A DNA stretch of 42,580 nt from Acidobacteriota bacterium (GTDB lineage Bacteria > Acidobacteriota > Terriglobia > Bryobacterales > Bryobacteraceae): positions 1-42,580 of the forward strand of contig JANXRE010000079.1 of assembly GCA_025353165.1 (NCBI GenBank). The letters are read 5' to 3'. The stretch's first letter is position 1. Every line of letters begins with the position of its first letter. The translations under genes and the position numbers were made by a program. The notes beneath the pieces were generated by a model. That model saw only the letters and a list, made by a program, of their open reading frames with translations. It was not told the origin of the DNA and made no database searches. This document shows, in pieces, positions 41,219 to 42,580 of the stretch.

Positions 41219-41690
41219 AGTCATATCGGGCAGACGATTTCCCATTGCCGCATTCCGGAGGAACTGGGCGGCGGTGGGATGGGAGTGGTGTACAAGGCCG
41301 AAGACACCAGGCTCCGCCGCTGTGTCGCCCTAAAGTTCCTGTCGGCCAAGATGGCGCAGGATCGCAGCGCTCTCGACCATCCGAATATCTGCACGATCCA
41401 TGGATGCGCCGGATGCGGCGCACGCGGCAGGCATCATTCATCGCGATATGAAGCCGGCGAACGTCTGTTTGACCAACCGGGGACAGGCCAAGATGCTCGA
41501 TTGCGGAATCGCGAAGCTGTTTGCAGCGCCTTGGGACCCAGCCGGCGCTTTGCCCACCGTGACCGCGCGGGATGCGCGTACGGACCTGTTCAGCTTCGGC
41601 GCGGTGCTCTAAGAAATGGCCACGGGCCGGCAGGCGTTCGCCGGCGACACTCCAGCGGTGATCTTCAGGACCTATTGCGCCGCATCGGGC
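41219..41690 (+). pseudogene. Decayed Ser/Thr protein kinase (Pkn type)
   Basis: Kinase pieces appear in order. The P-loop strand [20 protein letters not shown] continues as [20 protein letters not shown] with the ATP-binding Lys. After an internal deletion [12 protein letters not shown] follows. In a second frame comes [20 protein letters not shown] (catalytic Asp in HRD), then [11 protein letters not shown] (DFG changed to DCG) and [16 protein letters not shown] stop replaces the conserved Tyr, and [18 protein letters not shown] follows. Similarity ends near 41690. Frameshift, deletion, lost DFG and nonsense codon all show it is dead. No start codon or sensor domain is preserved. Confidence 0.88.
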
Positions 41691-41706
41691 TTCCTCGAAT
41701 TCCGGA

Positions 41707-42525
41707 TCAGGGGTGACTGGGCGGAAGAGCGGCCCGGTCCAGGTAAGGCTTCATTTCCTCGAAGGTCATGTTACCGGGGTGGTACAGGCGGACGATGCCC
41801 ATGCGATCGATCAGGACCAGCGTCGGGGTGGTGCTGGCACCGTACTTCTTGAAGTTCTCCGAGCTGACGGGGGCCGGGACGTCCGCGAGCGGGCCATAAT
41901 ACTTCGCGCGGACCTCGCCGATGTATTTCAGCTCCGCCGCGGGCGTCGCGTCCTCGCCGTGCGCGGCGTAGCCGTACAACTGGGTGGGCGCGATCATCGC
42001 GATGCGATTGCCGTATTCCGATTTCACCTGCGCGAGGACCGGGATCTCGGCCTTGCAGTCGCCACACCAGTGCGCCCAGAAGAACATGAGCACCGGTTTG
42101 CCTCGCAGGGACGCGAGCGGCGCGCCGTCGAGGGCCGGGGCCAGCTTTCCCTCCAGCGACAGCAGGTTCAGGTTTTTCTGAATGCGGGTGCGAATGGAGG
42201 TCGCGTAGTACCGCTTTAGTTCTCCGCGGAGGTAAAGCACTGACTGGTCGCGGCCGCCTTGCGCGGCCATGACTTGGGCGCGAACTTCGATAGCGGCGCC
42301 GAGCGCCAGTGCGAGGTGATGGTTGCTATCGACGGATTGGGTCTTCAGCAGTTCCTGGCTGAGCTGGTAGGCGCGCTGCGCTAAGGATTCGGCCTGGCCG
42401 TACTGCTTGTTTTCGAGAGCGGCGCGGGCCGTCCGGGAGACCTCTTCCGCCAGTTCAGGCGTCGTGACGGCGGCGCATGTGGCGACCGCCGCCAGAACTG
42501 CGCAGCAGATTAGCCGTTTGTGCAT
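41707..42525 (-). CDS. TlpA/ResA-like thioredoxin-fold protein, exported
   Basis: The 272-residue protein has a signal sequence ([15 protein letters not shown]). A helical N-terminal region that may form tetratricopeptide-like pairs spans about 25-125 ([35 protein letters not shown]). A thioredoxin fold follows with the redox site [13 protein letters not shown] (Cys154 and Cys157 in WCGDC). The cis-proline loop [20 protein letters not shown] and the end [12 protein letters not shown] complete it. It probably acts as a periplasmic disulfide reductase or oxidase; the partner is unknown. Upstream (about 42549-42567, minus strand) lies a sequence resembling a -24/-12 promoter with a perfect -24 box but a spoiled -12. 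Confidence 0.85.
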   Translation of the reverse strand: MHKRLICCAVLAAVATCAAVTTPELAEEVSRTARAALENKQYGQAESLAQRAYQLSQELLKTQSVDSNHHLALALGAAIEVRAQVMAAQGGRDQSVLYLRGELKRYYATSIRTRIQKNLNLLSLEGKLAPALDGAPLASLRGKPVLMFFWAHWCGDCKAEIPVLAQVKSEYGNRIAMIAPTQLYGYAAHGEDATPAAELKYIGEVRAKYYGPLADVPAPVSSENFKKYGASTTPTLVLIDRMGIVRLYHPGNMTFEEMKPYLDRAALPPSHP

Positions 42526-42580
42526 CTTATAGGACCGATCGTGAAATAACCGTGCCAGTCCGACGTGGGGCCCGCCCCAG

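Noticed and set aside
42549-42567. Minus-strand CTGGCACGGTTATTTCACG upstream of the TlpA-like gene, resembling a sigma-54 promoter
   Set aside because: The -24 box is perfect, but the -12 GC is replaced (TTTC instead of TTGC). That dinucleotide is normally essential.
1-42580. tRNA, rRNA, CRISPR arrays, prophage or defence islands
   Set aside because: None of the typical sequences or gene clusters was seen on either strand. The toxin-antitoxin genes present are mostly relics.

Overview
The window looks like a chromosomal segment of an acidobacterium of the Solibacter/Bryobacter type. This is inferred from gene content: two large Oar-like TonB-dependent receptors with an N-terminal carboxypeptidase-regulatory-like domain, PQQ-type propeller remnants, an M16 peptidase remnant, a DUF362 protein, an aldo-keto reductase with Fe-S motifs, a futalosine-pathway MqnD-like protein, a GH28 remnant and GC-rich codon use. 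No rRNA, tRNA, CRISPR array or phage module was seen.

Layout. 1-2457: an ice-binding-like DUF3494 secreted protein followed by the decayed 3' end of a transposase. 2458-5844: the first Oar-like receptor, directly downstream of a near-perfect sigma-54 (-24/-12) promoter. 5847-18242: a gene graveyard around a few intact genes (tandem phosphohexomutases 6866-9584, a Cys-rich secreted protein, the second Oar-like receptor). It holds a propeller gene split by an antitoxin-like ORF, three overlapping remnants of a phosphohexomutase/M16 peptidase locus, an IS110 transposase fragment, a frameshifted M16 peptidase, and a decayed Fpg-type DNA glycosylase joined to an antitoxin fragment. 18259-22841: mostly intact housekeeping genes (esterase, Hpt protein, MqnD, HEAT-repeat protein, prolyl aminopeptidase). 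22862-24310: a toxin-antitoxin graveyard with a palindromic repeat, a duplicated truncated HTH antitoxin, a decayed VapBC pair and an orphan HTH antitoxin beside a RelE-like toxin tail. 24470-36114: a pilin, DUF362 protein, Fe-S aldo-keto reductase, DUF6599-like protein, TypA, lytic transglycosylase, a small protein with its own sigma-54 promoter, glycosyltransferase, a degenerate receiver/GGDEF protein coupled to a sigma-54 activator, RlpA, a tiny Lys/Ala-rich peptide gene with full expression signals, and a MidA-like methyltransferase. 36138-42525: a TIM-barrel isomerase, a decayed GH28 gene fused by deletion to a decayed serine hydrolase, an intact serine hydrolase, a decayed Ser/Thr kinase and a TlpA-like thioredoxin.

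The most interesting regulatory picture is a possible local sigma-54 circuit. An activator without its own receiver (33013-33984) is translationally coupled to a protein whose receiver has lost the phospho-Asp and whose GGDEF domain has lost its motif. Two well-formed -24/-12 promoters lie in the same window (before the first Oar receptor and before the 102-residue protein at 30841). The most overlooked unit is the 24-residue basic peptide gene at 34996-35070, with a consensus sigma-70 promoter, a GNRA-capped 5'UTR hairpin and a perfect intrinsic terminator.
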